The notes beneath the pieces were generated by a model. The model saw only the letters and a list, made by a program, of their open reading frames with translations. It was not told where the DNA came from and did no database searches. Below are positions 8,456 to 17,108 of a stretch of DNA of 64,000 bases, in pieces. A program made the translations under genes and the position numbers. Numbering within the stretch: position 1 is the first letter of the stretch; each line of letters opens with the position of its first letter. Origin of the DNA: Bacteroidota bacterium (GTDB lineage Bacteria > Bacteroidota > Ignavibacteria > Kapaibacteriales > UBA2268); assembly GCA_021780815.1 (NCBI GenBank), contig JAJXYC010000013.1:62001-126000 (forward strand), written 5' to 3'.

Positions 8456-10536
8456 TGTATTTCAATATTATAAGTATAAGAAAAAACATTATCAAATCAT
8501 CGCTAAGATTAGTGCAATTGTATGATAAATTAATATATACTGAATATCTTTTTATTTATATATTATCAATATTTGTAGGAATATTAACAGGGTTTGCCGA
8601 AGTTTTTTTGAAATATTTAATAAATGTTTTTTCCAAGCTATTTTTTATTGGAGAAGGCAAAACAATATTAGACAGAATCACCAATTCCCCTTGGTATATA
8701 GTTTTACTAATACCTGTTATAGGGATAATATTAAGTCAAATAATCAATTTGTTGTTTTTTAAAAAGTCCAAAACACATGGAGTATCCCATGTTATCGAAT
8801 CTATAGTTTTGAGAAATGGCTATATAAAACCTATTGCCCCATGGTTAAAAGCTTTGGCAACATCAATTACAATTGGAGCAGGAGGTTCAGTAGGTCCAGA
8901 AGGTCCAGCCGTATTTCTTGGGGCGGGTATAGCTTCAACTGTTAGTCAATTATTTAAAGCAAATTCTATGCGTACCAAAACGCTTGTAGCGGCAGGTGCA
9001 GGCGCAGGTATTGCGGCGGCTTTTAATGCACCAATTGCCGGAGCATTATTTGCAATTGAAATATTTTTAATGGATTTTAAGTTCCAACAATTTTCAGTTA
9101 TTGTAATTGCAACAGTTATGGCTACATTTGTTTCCCGCTCTCTTACTGGCGATTTGGCAGTGTTCCAGTCGTCTGTGTATCATTTAACGAGTATATTGGA
9201 ATTTATTTGGTTCGGACTACTTGGTATTTTTTCAGGTATTGTGTCGTGGCTCTTTATTGATATAATCAACAGAACAGAAGAATATTTCCATTTAAAATTA
9301 CACATACATCCAATTTATAAATCCATTGTAGGTGGTATTGTGGTCGGAACGATGGGTATATTTTTACCTTATGTATTAGGAGCAGGCTATGATACCATTG
9401 ATTTAACAATATTAAATAAGCTTTTATGGTATGTTGCTTTTATAGTTGTTATCATAAAAATATTAACTACTGCATTCACACTTTCAACAGGTGGTTCTGG
9501 TGGTGTTTTTGCTCCCGCTCTTGTTGTTGGTGCTGCTCTCGGATCTTTTTGGGGACAAATTTTTAATTTTGTGTCGCCAAGCTTAGCGCCCAAACCTGAA
9601 ATATTTGCGTTATTAGGTATGGCAGGTCTTCTGGCAGGAACTATGCATGCTCCGTTTACCGCTACTATAATGCTTTTTGAACTTACCAAAAATCAAGATT
9701 TAGTTTTACCTGCTATGCTGACTACTATTATTAGCGTTACTACTACTAAAAAATTAATTAATGAATCAATCTACACTCTTCCTTTATTGAAATATAATAT
9801 AAACTTAAAAAATAAAACTGAATTGAATATTCTTGAATCAATCTCTGTTAAAGATATTTATTCAAAAGAAATGGACATAATCCTTGAAAATGAGATTTTT
9901 CCAAATATTGTGAAAAAGATAATAAATGAAAAAGTTGCTGTTTTAGTTGTTAATAGTAATGTAGGTAATTTTTATGGATTGATTACATTAGATACAATAA
10001 AAGAAATTTTGATGGATAGCGAATCGCTTGGACAATTGTTGATTGCTGGGGATATCGCCATAAAGAATATTCCTAAAATTTATGTGGAGCAAAATCTTCG
10101 AGAAGTTTGGGAAATTATTAACCGGTTAAATTATGATGCTTTGCCTGTATTTAGTGAAAATAATCCACATAAAATTATTGGTTTAATTCACAGAAAAGAC
10201 ATTGATTCTAAATATAGTCAAGAACTTGAAAGATTTGATTTAACGTCTAATTTTGCTTCAAAAATTTCGGCTTCATTTGATAAAAAAACTGTTCCTTTAT
10301 TTGAGCAATTTGTTCTTTCAGAAATTAATGTTCCAAAAATTTTTATTGGTAAATCTATTATGGAACTTAATATTAGAAATAAATATGGAGTTGAAATAAT
10401 TTCTATTAGGTCAAATCAATTAAATAAAGAACAAATTGAAGTTATTCCTAACGGAAACTTTGTATTTCAACAAGATGATGTTTTGATAGTAGCAGGCAAG
10501 CAAGATAAAATTAATGTTCTGATGAATTTGGAATAA
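8455..10536 (+). CDS. ClC-family chloride channel/transporter with CBS pair and TrkA-C-like tail
   Basis: 693 residues, longer than the bare ClC core (about 450). Residues about 30-430 hold the ClC membrane domain: GGSVGPEGP (143-151) with the gating Glu at 149, FNAPIAGALFAIEI (190-203) and TGGSGGVFAPALVVGAALG. The position aligned with the proton Glu (E203 in E. coli ClC-ec1) is Ile, as in channel-type members. Residues about 455-600 look like two CBS motifs (VKDIYSKEM, LIHRKDID), and the end, IMELNIRNKYGVEIISIRSN then DDVLIVAGKQDKI, resembles a TrkA-C/RCK-C domain that may sense a ligand. TAATG couples it to the phosphatase gene. Chloride is the likely ion, but selectivity cannot be read from sequence alone. 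Confidence 0.9.
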   Translation: MYFNIISIRKNIIKSSLRLVQLYDKLIYTEYLFIYILSIFVGILTGFAEVFLKYLINVFSKLFFIGEGKTILDRITNSPWYIVLLIPVIGIILSQIINLLFFKKSKTHGVSHVIESIVLRNGYIKPIAPWLKALATSITIGAGGSVGPEGPAVFLGAGIASTVSQLFKANSMRTKTLVAAGAGAGIAAAFNAPIAGALFAIEIFLMDFKFQQFSVIVIATVMATFVSRSLTGDLAVFQSSVYHLTSILEFIWFGLLGIFSGIVSWLFIDIINRTEEYFHLKLHIHPIYKSIVGGIVVGTMGIFLPYVLGAGYDTIDLTILNKLLWYVAFIVVIIKILTTAFTLSTGGSGGVFAPALVVGAALGSFWGQIFNFVSPSLAPKPEIFALLGMAGLLAGTMHAPFTATIMLFELTKNQDLVLPAMLTTIISVTTTKKLINESIYTLPLLKYNINLKNKTELNILESISVKDIYSKEMDIILENEIFPNIVKKIINEKVAVLVVNSNVGNFYGLITLDTIKEILMDSESLGQLLIAGDIAIKNIPKIYVEQNLREVWEIINRLNYDALPVFSENNPHKIIGLIHRKDIDSKYSQELERFDLTSNFASKISASFDKKTVPLFEQFVLSEINVPKIFIGKSIMELNIRNKYGVEIISIRSNQLNKEQIEVIPNGNFVFQQDDVLIVAGKQDKINVLMNLE

Positions 10537-10630
10537 TATTAGTTCCATTAATTTCTATAAACATATATAAAGCATAAAAAAATATATAACAAAAAGAATA
10601 ATTTGTGAAAATTTTTTTTAATTTTGTAAT

Positions 10631-11056
10631 ATGAAAAAAGTATTTTTCGGTTTAATTATATTTATTGCAAGTATTTCAATACTTGCAACGAGCAGTCAAA
10701 TAAGTTCGTTCAGAGCGTTTTCAAGCGGTAATAATATTACTGTTGAATGGAAAACTAATGATGAGACGAATATTCGTCAGTTTGAATTGCAAAGAAGCTC
10801 GGATCATTCTTTGTATACAAAGATTCAAACTTTTAATGCAAATTCGGAACCTTATGACTATAAATATATTGATGAAAATGCTTTATTTAAATCATCACAA
10901 ACAGACCCAAAAGTTCAAGAAGGCAAAGTTTTTTCCTATCGTTTGAAAATTATTTTTAATGATGGCAATTCCGATTATTCTGATGCGATTACGGTAACTT
11001 ATTCAACAAATAGCATTAAACGTACTTGGGGAATGATTAAAGAATTATTTCGCTGA
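10631..11056 (+). CDS. Small secreted protein with fibronectin III-like fold
   Basis: 141 residues with an N-terminal signal peptide (KKVFFGLIIFIASISILA) and a single beta-sandwich-like stretch. ISSFRAFSSGNNITVEWKT, then FELQRSS and SYRLKIIFNDG, follows the strand pattern of FN3-like modules in Bacteroidota exported proteins. It lacks a T9SS sorting tail; instead it ends with a basic/aromatic helix RTWGMIKELFR. A TAATTTTG box (10619-10626) sits five bases before the ATG, so a leaderless transcript is possible. It has its own upstream gap and precedes a T9SS-exported metalloprotease. Function unknown. Confidence 0.65.
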   Translation: MKKVFFGLIIFIASISILATSSQISSFRAFSSGNNITVEWKTNDETNIRQFELQRSSDHSLYTKIQTFNANSEPYDYKYIDENALFKSSQTDPKVQEGKVFSYRLKIIFNDGNSDYSDAITVTYSTNSIKRTWGMIKELFR

Positions 11057-11141
11057 AATTAATGGAAAATAAAGATTTTTATTACTATTTTCAATTCTTT
11101 TTCGTTATAATTCTTACTTTTTAAATGGAATTTTCTTGAAG

Positions 11142-12857
11142 ATGAAAATAATTTTATCAATATGTATAATTTTTGTTTTATTTTCTAACGAACAAGTTTT
11201 TGCGAAGAAAATACAATACGATACACTGGCAAATGATGAACGTTGCTTAACTTTCCAAAAAATTCAAAAAGACAATAAAATACAAAAAAAAATTACTTTT
11301 GACCCACAAACAGGACGACCAATAAATCAAAAAGCATATAGCAGTGTTTCTGGATTATTTTTGATTCATTATGATACAAGTGGAGTAAATGCAGTTCCTA
11401 AGGAAGACAAGAACAATAACGGAATTCCTGATTTTGTAGATTCAGTTGCTTATTATGCAGACTATGTTTATAATAAAGAAGTTGTAGAATTTGGGTTTAA
11501 ATCGCCAATTGGAGATAGTTTAGTAGGCGGGAGCAATGCTTATGATATATATTTATACGATATTGGAGATGGAGATAAAGTCCCAGATAGTACTGGACAG
11601 CAAGATATGGGTGGTACTTATGGTATGACAGTTGCAGAAAAAGAAATATTGCCTGCTTTGAAGTTTCCACGTATGACTTCGTATATGATTATTGACAATA
11701 ATTATTCTCCTTTAGATTCAATTTATTATCCTGATGGAAAAGTTACACAAGCTTATAAAGTATTTGGTATAGATGGGGTAAAAATTACACTTGCACACGA
11801 ATTTCACCACGCTATTCAATATATGTATGGTATAGATGAGCCAGTAGGTTCTGAACTTGCTGAAATGTCCTCTGTTGCAATGGAAAATACTTTATTTCCT
11901 GAAATAAAAGATTATTTACAATATGTAAGAAGTTTATTTAAATACCCATCACAATATGTTTTGAGCAATGCTTCCCCTGATGATGGTTATCGTTATTCTA
12001 TTTTTATTATGATGTTAAGAGATAAATATGGAATTGAAGTTTTGAGAAATATCTGGGAATTGATTGGTAGTGGTGTGCATACATTTAAAGCACTCGATTC
12101 CGCATTAGTATTAAAGAATACTTCAATAAATAATGAATGGTTGGATTTCTTAGACTGGATTTATTTTACAAGTTATAGGACAGTTGATAATAAATATTTC
12201 AAGGATGCCGCATTGATGCCAATTTTTGCTTATGAAACAGCGTCTGAATATACTTATCCATCTATTTCATTAGGTGGATATCTCACTCCATACCAAATTC
12301 GTTGTGACCAGATATATTTTAAAAATAATTTTCCAACAAGCAACGATACTTTGAATATCGTTATTAGCTGTTTGGATTCAAGTGCTTTGTTTTATCAATT
12401 ATCTCTTAATGATGAATTCACTCAAATTGTTTGTTCTCAAAATTCAGGTAATTATACAAGAATTTTCCAAAATTCGCCTAATGAATATTATTATAATTTA
12501 CAAAATGCTTCTAACAAAGTAAAGGTAAAATTACACGAGATACCAAGTGTGGAAACTTATGCAATTGAAAAAGCATATCCTAGTCCTTTTAGAATAAATA
12601 CTGATGATGAAATCATTTTTCCAGCTCCTAAAAATGCAGGGATTAGTGAAGATGTAATATTAACTTTGTACGATTCAAATTTAAGGCAAATAATGTCTAA
12701 AACATTAAAAGTTGGATTAGAAAATAAAAATAGAGTGCTAATTCTTTCTAAACAAGATTTAATGAATACTACTCCAGTTTCAACTGGTGTTTATGTATAT
12801 CGTACCGATTATAATGGGAACGCCGTTTTAGGGAAAATTGCAATTATTAATCAATAA
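11142..12857 (+). CDS. Secreted zinc metalloprotease-like protein with T9SS sorting domain
   Basis: About 571 residues. A signal peptide covers residues 1-21. DKNNNGIPDFVDSV (about 89-102) looks like a calcium-binding loop. LAHEFHHAIQYMYG contains HEFHH (219-223), the zinc site of MXAN_6640-like putative metalloproteases, and an acidic ELAEMSS follows at about 238. The C-terminal 90 residues (AYPSPFRINTDD, then STGVYVYRTDYNG) form a type A T9SS sorting domain, so the protein is probably moved through the outer membrane by T9SS. TTG 11136 is in frame, but ATG 11142 starts the signal peptide properly. The protease family is recognised by motif only; the substrate is unknown. Confidence 0.82.
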   Translation: MKIILSICIIFVLFSNEQVFAKKIQYDTLANDERCLTFQKIQKDNKIQKKITFDPQTGRPINQKAYSSVSGLFLIHYDTSGVNAVPKEDKNNNGIPDFVDSVAYYADYVYNKEVVEFGFKSPIGDSLVGGSNAYDIYLYDIGDGDKVPDSTGQQDMGGTYGMTVAEKEILPALKFPRMTSYMIIDNNYSPLDSIYYPDGKVTQAYKVFGIDGVKITLAHEFHHAIQYMYGIDEPVGSELAEMSSVAMENTLFPEIKDYLQYVRSLFKYPSQYVLSNASPDDGYRYSIFIMMLRDKYGIEVLRNIWELIGSGVHTFKALDSALVLKNTSINNEWLDFLDWIYFTSYRTVDNKYFKDAALMPIFAYETASEYTYPSISLGGYLTPYQIRCDQIYFKNNFPTSNDTLNIVISCLDSSALFYQLSLNDEFTQIVCSQNSGNYTRIFQNSPNEYYYNLQNASNKVKVKLHEIPSVETYAIEKAYPSPFRINTDDEIIFPAPKNAGISEDVILTLYDSNLRQIMSKTLKVGLENKNRVLILSKQDLMNTTPVSTGVYVYRTDYNGNAVLGKIAIINQ

Positions 12858-12865
12858 AGTTCGAG

Positions 12866-13498
12866 ATGGAAATATCAATATCAATTTCTAATTTAAGTAA
12901 AAAAATTGGTCTAAAGGAAATTCTTTTTTCAAATTTAAATGCCGAATTAACTAATAAAGAAGTGGTTGCTATCATTGGACCTAATGGTAGTGGTAAATCA
13001 ACTTTTTTGAAAATTCTTGCTGGCGTTACTAAATCTTCCAGTGGAGAGATAAAAATATCAATAAACAATCAAAATATTAAAATTTCAGATTTCCATACTT
13101 ATTTTGGTTATGTGGCTCCTTATTTAAATTTATATGAAGAATTTCATCCACTTGAACATATTCAAATAATTTCTAAAATTTTGGGTCTCCAATACGACAA
13201 AAATGAGACATTAAAACTACTTGATAGATTTGGGTTATTAAAGCATTATTTAAAGCCTATAAGAGCGTTCTCATCTGGGATGAAACAAAGAATGAGGATT
13301 ATCTTATCTGTTTTAGCAAACCCTATTGTTTTGTTGCTTGATGAACCTTTTTCAAATCTTGACGATGAAGGAATTAAAATTTGCCAAGATTTAATCGTTG
13401 AAAAACAAAACAAGAATGGACTTATCTTAATTGCAAGTAATGATGAAAGAGAAATACAATTATCTACTAAAAAGATAAATTTAAAAGATTTTAAATAG
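12866..13498 (+). CDS. ABC transporter ATP-binding protein
   Basis: 210 residues, one nucleotide-binding domain. Walker A GPNGSGKST (about 38-46), the signature FSSGMKQRMRI (about 137-147) and Walker B VLLLDEPFSNLD (about 157-168) are all intact. The short form resembles CcmA (haem exporter ATPase) and related small exporter ATPases. No permease gene adjoins it: the next gene is convergent, and a protease gene ends eight bases upstream. The partner and substrate are therefore unknown. The final H-loop region reads IASND rather than the usual SH, so the switch histidine appears to be replaced. Confidence 0.85.
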   Translation: MEISISISNLSKKIGLKEILFSNLNAELTNKEVVAIIGPNGSGKSTFLKILAGVTKSSSGEIKISINNQNIKISDFHTYFGYVAPYLNLYEEFHPLEHIQIISKILGLQYDKNETLKLLDRFGLLKHYLKPIRAFSSGMKQRMRIILSVLANPIVLLLDEPFSNLDDEGIKICQDLIVEKQNKNGLILIASNDEREIQLSTKKINLKDFK

Positions 13499-13512
13499 AA
13501 ATTTTATTTTTC

Positions 13513-14811
13513 TTAAATATTAGTTAAAATTTCAATTATTTTAAGTAATGCTTGATTTTCAATTTTCTTTAAAAAGATAGAAAGCACCGAATCATTCATT
13601 TGATAAAGTTTATAGTCAAAATTAATAAACAAATCAGAATAATTTAAAATAATTTTATAAATATCCAACACATTATAATTAATTAAATTGATTACCGAAT
13701 AAACATCAATTTGCTCATTAGCTCCTTCGAATTGCTCAATAACTTTGAAATTATCAGTAAAAAAATTGAAAGAATTATTGTGTTTAACAATAAAATTGGA
13801 ATTTTGTTTTTCATAAATAAGCAAATTTTCAATTTTTGCATAGGCAGTATTTTGGGAGTAAACATTAAAAACTTTATCACTAATTGTAATAAGTTTTTGT
13901 TTTTCACTTGCACGAGGACTAATTTCAGTAAAATGCTGAACTGGATTTATAATAGATTTATAAAAGATAGTCATACCTTGTTTTTCAGCTTCAATTAACA
14001 TATGAGGATAAAATATTTTACTTCCAAAATCAGCAGATTGAATTGCATCAGAGAACTTTAAGATTGGTATCTGTCTTGCCGATGAAAAGAAATGAGGGTC
14101 AATATTATAAATACCTTCTACGTCAGTCCATATTGTTATTTCAGGAGAATTTAAAGAACTTGCAAAAATCAAGGCAGTTAAATTAGAACTTTCAAAACCC
14201 ATCGTTGTTGTCTCGCCATCTTTGGTTTTTCCAATAAAGCCTTGCGTTAAGACAACATTATTTTCTGCAAATATAGGAATTAGAAACTTGTGGATATTGA
14301 CATTTATTAATTCCTCTAATGGATTTGCTTTTGTAAAATTATTGTCTGTTGTGATTAATTCTTGTGCACTAATAAATTTAAATTGAAAATTTTTGGAATG
14401 TAAAAATTGTTGAAAAATTGTTGCTGATATTTGTTCGCCATAAGACAAGACTAAATCTAATGTTCGTGGAGTGAGTTCTTGAAAAATAGCAATATTGCGA
14501 TATAAATTGTCTAGTTCAATAAACAAATTAGAAACAAACTCAACACATTCTTTTTTAAATGCGTCATTTTCAAAAATTGCTTCAATTATATTTTGAGTAA
14601 AGTATTCTAATTTTTCAAGAATCTTTAAAGATTCATCTAATTTATTTATAGATGCGAGATTAACACTTTCATATAATCTACGAGTAGTTTTTCCCAGTGC
14701 TGAAATAATAATCAAACTTTTACCTTTGAAAGAACTTAAAATCTTATAAAAACTTTCAAAGACTTCTTTGTTTATAAAATTTGAACCACCGAATTTATGA
14801 ATTTTATACAT
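13513..14811 (-). CDS. Aspartokinase-like amino acid kinase
   Basis: 432 residues. KFGGS at the N-terminus, LSYGEQISATIF, TTTMGFESSNLTA, then IWTDVEGIYNIDP and DFGSKIFYPHML follow the aspartate kinase layout; the last 130 residues stand where the ACT domains should be but look weakly conserved. In usual aspartokinases the loop reads TTLGRGGSD; here Arg and Asp of that loop are replaced (GFESSN). It may be a divergent aspartokinase feeding Lys/Thr synthesis (dapB is in the window) or a paralogue with changed activity. ATG 14811 is used; TTG 14817 lies directly after the upstream stop. It probably shares a transcript with the CheB-like gene. Confidence 0.75.
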   Translation of the reverse strand: MYKIHKFGGSNFINKEVFESFYKILSSFKGKSLIIISALGKTTRRLYESVNLASINKLDESLKILEKLEYFTQNIIEAIFENDAFKKECVEFVSNLFIELDNLYRNIAIFQELTPRTLDLVLSYGEQISATIFQQFLHSKNFQFKFISAQELITTDNNFTKANPLEELINVNIHKFLIPIFAENNVVLTQGFIGKTKDGETTTMGFESSNLTALIFASSLNSPEITIWTDVEGIYNIDPHFFSSARQIPILKFSDAIQSADFGSKIFYPHMLIEAEKQGMTIFYKSIINPVQHFTEISPRASEKQKLITISDKVFNVYSQNTAYAKIENLLIYEKQNSNFIVKHNNSFNFFTDNFKVIEQFEGANEQIDVYSVINLINYNVLDIYKIILNYSDLFINFDYKLYQMNDSVLSIFLKKIENQALLKIIEILTNI

Positions 14812-14817
14812 AAGCAA

Positions 14818-15858
14818 TTAGTAATTGTTTTCGTTAATAACTTCTTGAAGATTTAAATTTAATTCTGAAATTTTAGCATTAATAATAGAGGATAAATTTT
14901 CGATATTACCAATTAGTGCAGGAATGTTATTGGCTAAAATAGAATTAGGCATAGATTGTACTATTGCTGTTTTTGGATCTTGGATAATAATAGTGCCACC
15001 TGCATTATAAATTTTTGATGCGCCCAAAGTTCCGTCTCTACCAAGCCCTGTTAAAATTACTCCTATTGCAAACTCACCAAAAGATTCGGCAATACTTTTA
15101 AATAACGGGTCTGCAGAAGGGACATTATAATTATTTATATCGCCTTCATAAAATAAAATTTTGTATGATATGCTTGAAATAATTATATGGGACTTTGCTG
15201 GTGCAAAGTAAATATGATTTTTTTCAACAATTTCTTCATTACGAGCAATACTAACTTTAAATTTTGTTTCTACATTAAATTTGGTTACTAAACTTTCTAA
15301 AAGCCATTCAGGACCGTGTTGGATAATAAAATATGTAGCATTTAAATTAAAGTCAAGATTTTGAATAATATCAGACAAAATTTGAGGACCTCCAGTACTT
15401 GCAACGATACCAACTGCAATCATTGGAGGAATATTTTTTTTATTAGGAGATAATTTTGTTAAATTAATATTTGGAATATTTTGTGAAACTTTTGCTATTC
15501 CTTTTCTTACAACTTCAATTAATTCTTTGATATTGACAGGTTTAGCTAAGAAATCGTCAGCACCAGATTTTAAAGCATATAATTTGGCATTATCGTTTGC
15601 CAGAGCAGTCATCATTAAAATAAAAGGTGGATTAGAATAATTTGCTCTAATATGTCTTATTAAATCAATGCCATCGAATTCGGGCATCATCCAATCAGTA
15701 ATAATTGCATCATATTTTTCTCTCTCAAGTGCTTTAATTACTTCAAAGCCATTACTAACAGATTCAACAATATAGCCTGCTCTTTCTAAAACCTTTTGCA
15801 CTAATAATTGATTAGTGAAGTCATCTTCCGCAATGATTATTCTTCGTGTGTTTAACAT
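14818..15858 (-). CDS. CheB-like protein: receiver domain plus methylesterase domain
   Basis: 346 residues. Residues 1-120 form a receiver domain (acidic patch EDD 11-13, phospho-acceptor D55 in ITDWMMP, LAKP Lys near 106). Residues about 145-335 form a CheB methylesterase with the catalytic triad candidates S154 (IVASTGG), H181 (IIQHGPEW) and D275 (GLGRDG). CheB removes methyl groups from, or deamidates, chemoreceptor glutamates when phosphorylated. No cheR, cheA, receptor or flagellar gene is nearby, so this is an orphan that may act in another signalling route. It starts three bases after the stop of the NfeD-like gene and continues directly into the aspartokinase-like gene. Confidence 0.88.
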   Translation of the reverse strand: MLNTRRIIIAEDDFTNQLLVQKVLERAGYIVESVSNGFEVIKALEREKYDAIITDWMMPEFDGIDLIRHIRANYSNPPFILMMTALANDNAKLYALKSGADDFLAKPVNIKELIEVVRKGIAKVSQNIPNINLTKLSPNKKNIPPMIAVGIVASTGGPQILSDIIQNLDFNLNATYFIIQHGPEWLLESLVTKFNVETKFKVSIARNEEIVEKNHIYFAPAKSHIIISSISYKILFYEGDINNYNVPSADPLFKSIAESFGEFAIGVILTGLGRDGTLGASKIYNAGGTIIIQDPKTAIVQSMPNSILANNIPALIGNIENLSSIINAKISELNLNLQEVINENNY

Positions 15859-15861
15859 ACC

Positions 15862-16461
15862 TTACGATCTAATTTTATTTACAAAACAAGTGAGATTTTC
15901 AATTTTAATAATAGTAACCTTTTCACCAGATGCAATTGTTTGATTGCTTGAAGCACGCCATAGCTCACCCATATATTTAATCTCCCCTTGCGAAAGTGGT
16001 GTAATCTGTTTAGTTACAATGGCTATTTGTCCGATGAGAGCATCAATCCCTGAAACTCTTTTTCTCTTTTGAGCTTTCAATCCTAGATATAATAAAAAAA
16101 CTGTAAAAATTAATAATATAAATACAGATATTATTATGATTGAAATTGAAATATGCATACTACTACCCTCATCAATTAAATAATAAGAACCAAAACTAAA
16201 TGACAAAAGTCCAAATAAAGTTAAAATTCCATAACTGATTATTTTAATTTCCAAAATTAACAGAACTAAAGCAAATAATATCAATGATAAGCCAAAATAA
16301 TTTATTTGAAAAAAAGAAAAAGAATAAATTGAAAGAATGAGCGAAATTGTTCCAACAATACCGGGAAATATGGAACCTGGTGTAGAAAATTCGAACAATA
16401 ACCCCAGAATTCCAATTAGCATTAAAACAAAAGCTAAATCTGGTGACAAAAAATAATACAT
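15862..16461 (-). CDS. NfeD-like membrane protein (short form, no protease domain)
   Basis: 199 residues. The N-terminus PDLAFVLMLIGILGLLFEFSTPGSIFPGIVG is typical of NfeD membrane regions. About four membrane spans reach residue 130, followed by a small OB-like beta domain (about 138-199: GQIAIVTKQITPLSQGEIKYMGELWRA). The ClpP-like serine protease domain of long NfeD proteins is absent, and no stomatin/flotillin partner is adjacent. NfeD proteins are linked to membrane quality control with SPFH proteins. It is probably first of a three-gene minus-strand unit with the CheB-like and aspartokinase-like genes. Confidence 0.82.
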   Translation of the reverse strand: MYYFLSPDLAFVLMLIGILGLLFEFSTPGSIFPGIVGTISLILSIYSFSFFQINYFGLSLILFALVLLILEIKIISYGILTLFGLLSFSFGSYYLIDEGSSMHISISIIIISVFILLIFTVFLLYLGLKAQKRKRVSGIDALIGQIAIVTKQITPLSQGEIKYMGELWRASSNQTIASGEKVTIIKIENLTCFVNKIRS

Positions 16462-16536
16462 TTTTTTGCTCTGTTTTTGTTTTTTTATAAAATATAAATT
16501 ACAAAAATATTTGGGATAATATTATAAGTAGTAAAT

Positions 16537-16575
16537 AAAAAAAGCCTCGCCATCGGGGGGATTGGACGGCAAGGC
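16537..16575 (-). terminator. Terminator after tRNA-Gly
   Basis: Read on the minus strand, GCCTTGCCGTC (16575-16565) pairs with GATGGCGAGGC (16554-16544) with two G-T wobbles, and a run of seven T follows. It ends the tRNA transcript before the NfeD-like gene. Confidence 0.8.
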
Positions 16576-16610
16576 ATGCAGCAAAAAGAAGAAGAGCGAC
16601 TCTCGTCGTT

Positions 16611-16684
<74 letters not shown>

Positions 16685-16697
16685 ATTTTTGAGAATA

Positions 16698-16729
16698 CAA
16701 AATTACGAAAACTTTTTGTTCTGTGCAAA
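16698..16729 (-). promoter_or_regulatory. Bacteroidota-type promoter for tRNA-Gly
   Basis: On the minus strand TTTG (16729-16726), 20 bases, then TAATTTTG (16705-16698) matches the TTTG-N19-TAnnTTTG consensus of Bacteroidota primary sigma factors. Predicted transcription start is a few bases before the mature tRNA 5' end at 16684. Confidence 0.55.
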
Positions 16730-17108
16730 TTTTTTTGCTCTTTTTGAAAAAAAAGTTTTTTTGCTTTTTTTGTATAAGAACTAATCGCTTTTTTTACATC
16801 AAATTCTATGCCAATATTAAGACAATTAACTACTGAATTTATTGTTTTATCGAACTTTTTTTGTTTTTGTCCTATTTTTAATTTTAATGGGTATTTTTTG
16901 TATTTATAATTTTATTTAAAAATAAAAAAATTAAAAACAGAAATTTATATTATATATTATAAATTAGATAGTTTAGTATATTTAATCTATGATTTGTTAT
17001 AAAAGTTGTGAGATATGTTGAAAAAAAATATCAAAATATAATTAAACTTGATTATACGTATAAACGTCAAAAATAAAAAACTACTTTTTTAGATTATAAA
17101 ATAATGTT
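16730..17108. other. AT-rich intergenic stretch, no gene seen
   Basis: 379 bases between the tRNA promoter and the large protease/barrel gene. Very AT-rich with many homopolymer runs; stop codons are frequent in all frames. It should hold the promoter of the gene at 17109, but I find no convincing TTTG/TAnnTTTG pair, and no hairpin or repeat stands out. Confidence 0.5.

Noticed and set aside
9387-9689. 100-codon minus-strand ORF inside the ClC gene
   Set aside because: Shadow of the conserved ClC pore region on the other strand.
10743-10946. 67-codon ORF in another frame of the FN3-like gene
   Set aside because: The main frame has a signal peptide and a sensible fold pattern; this one has neither.
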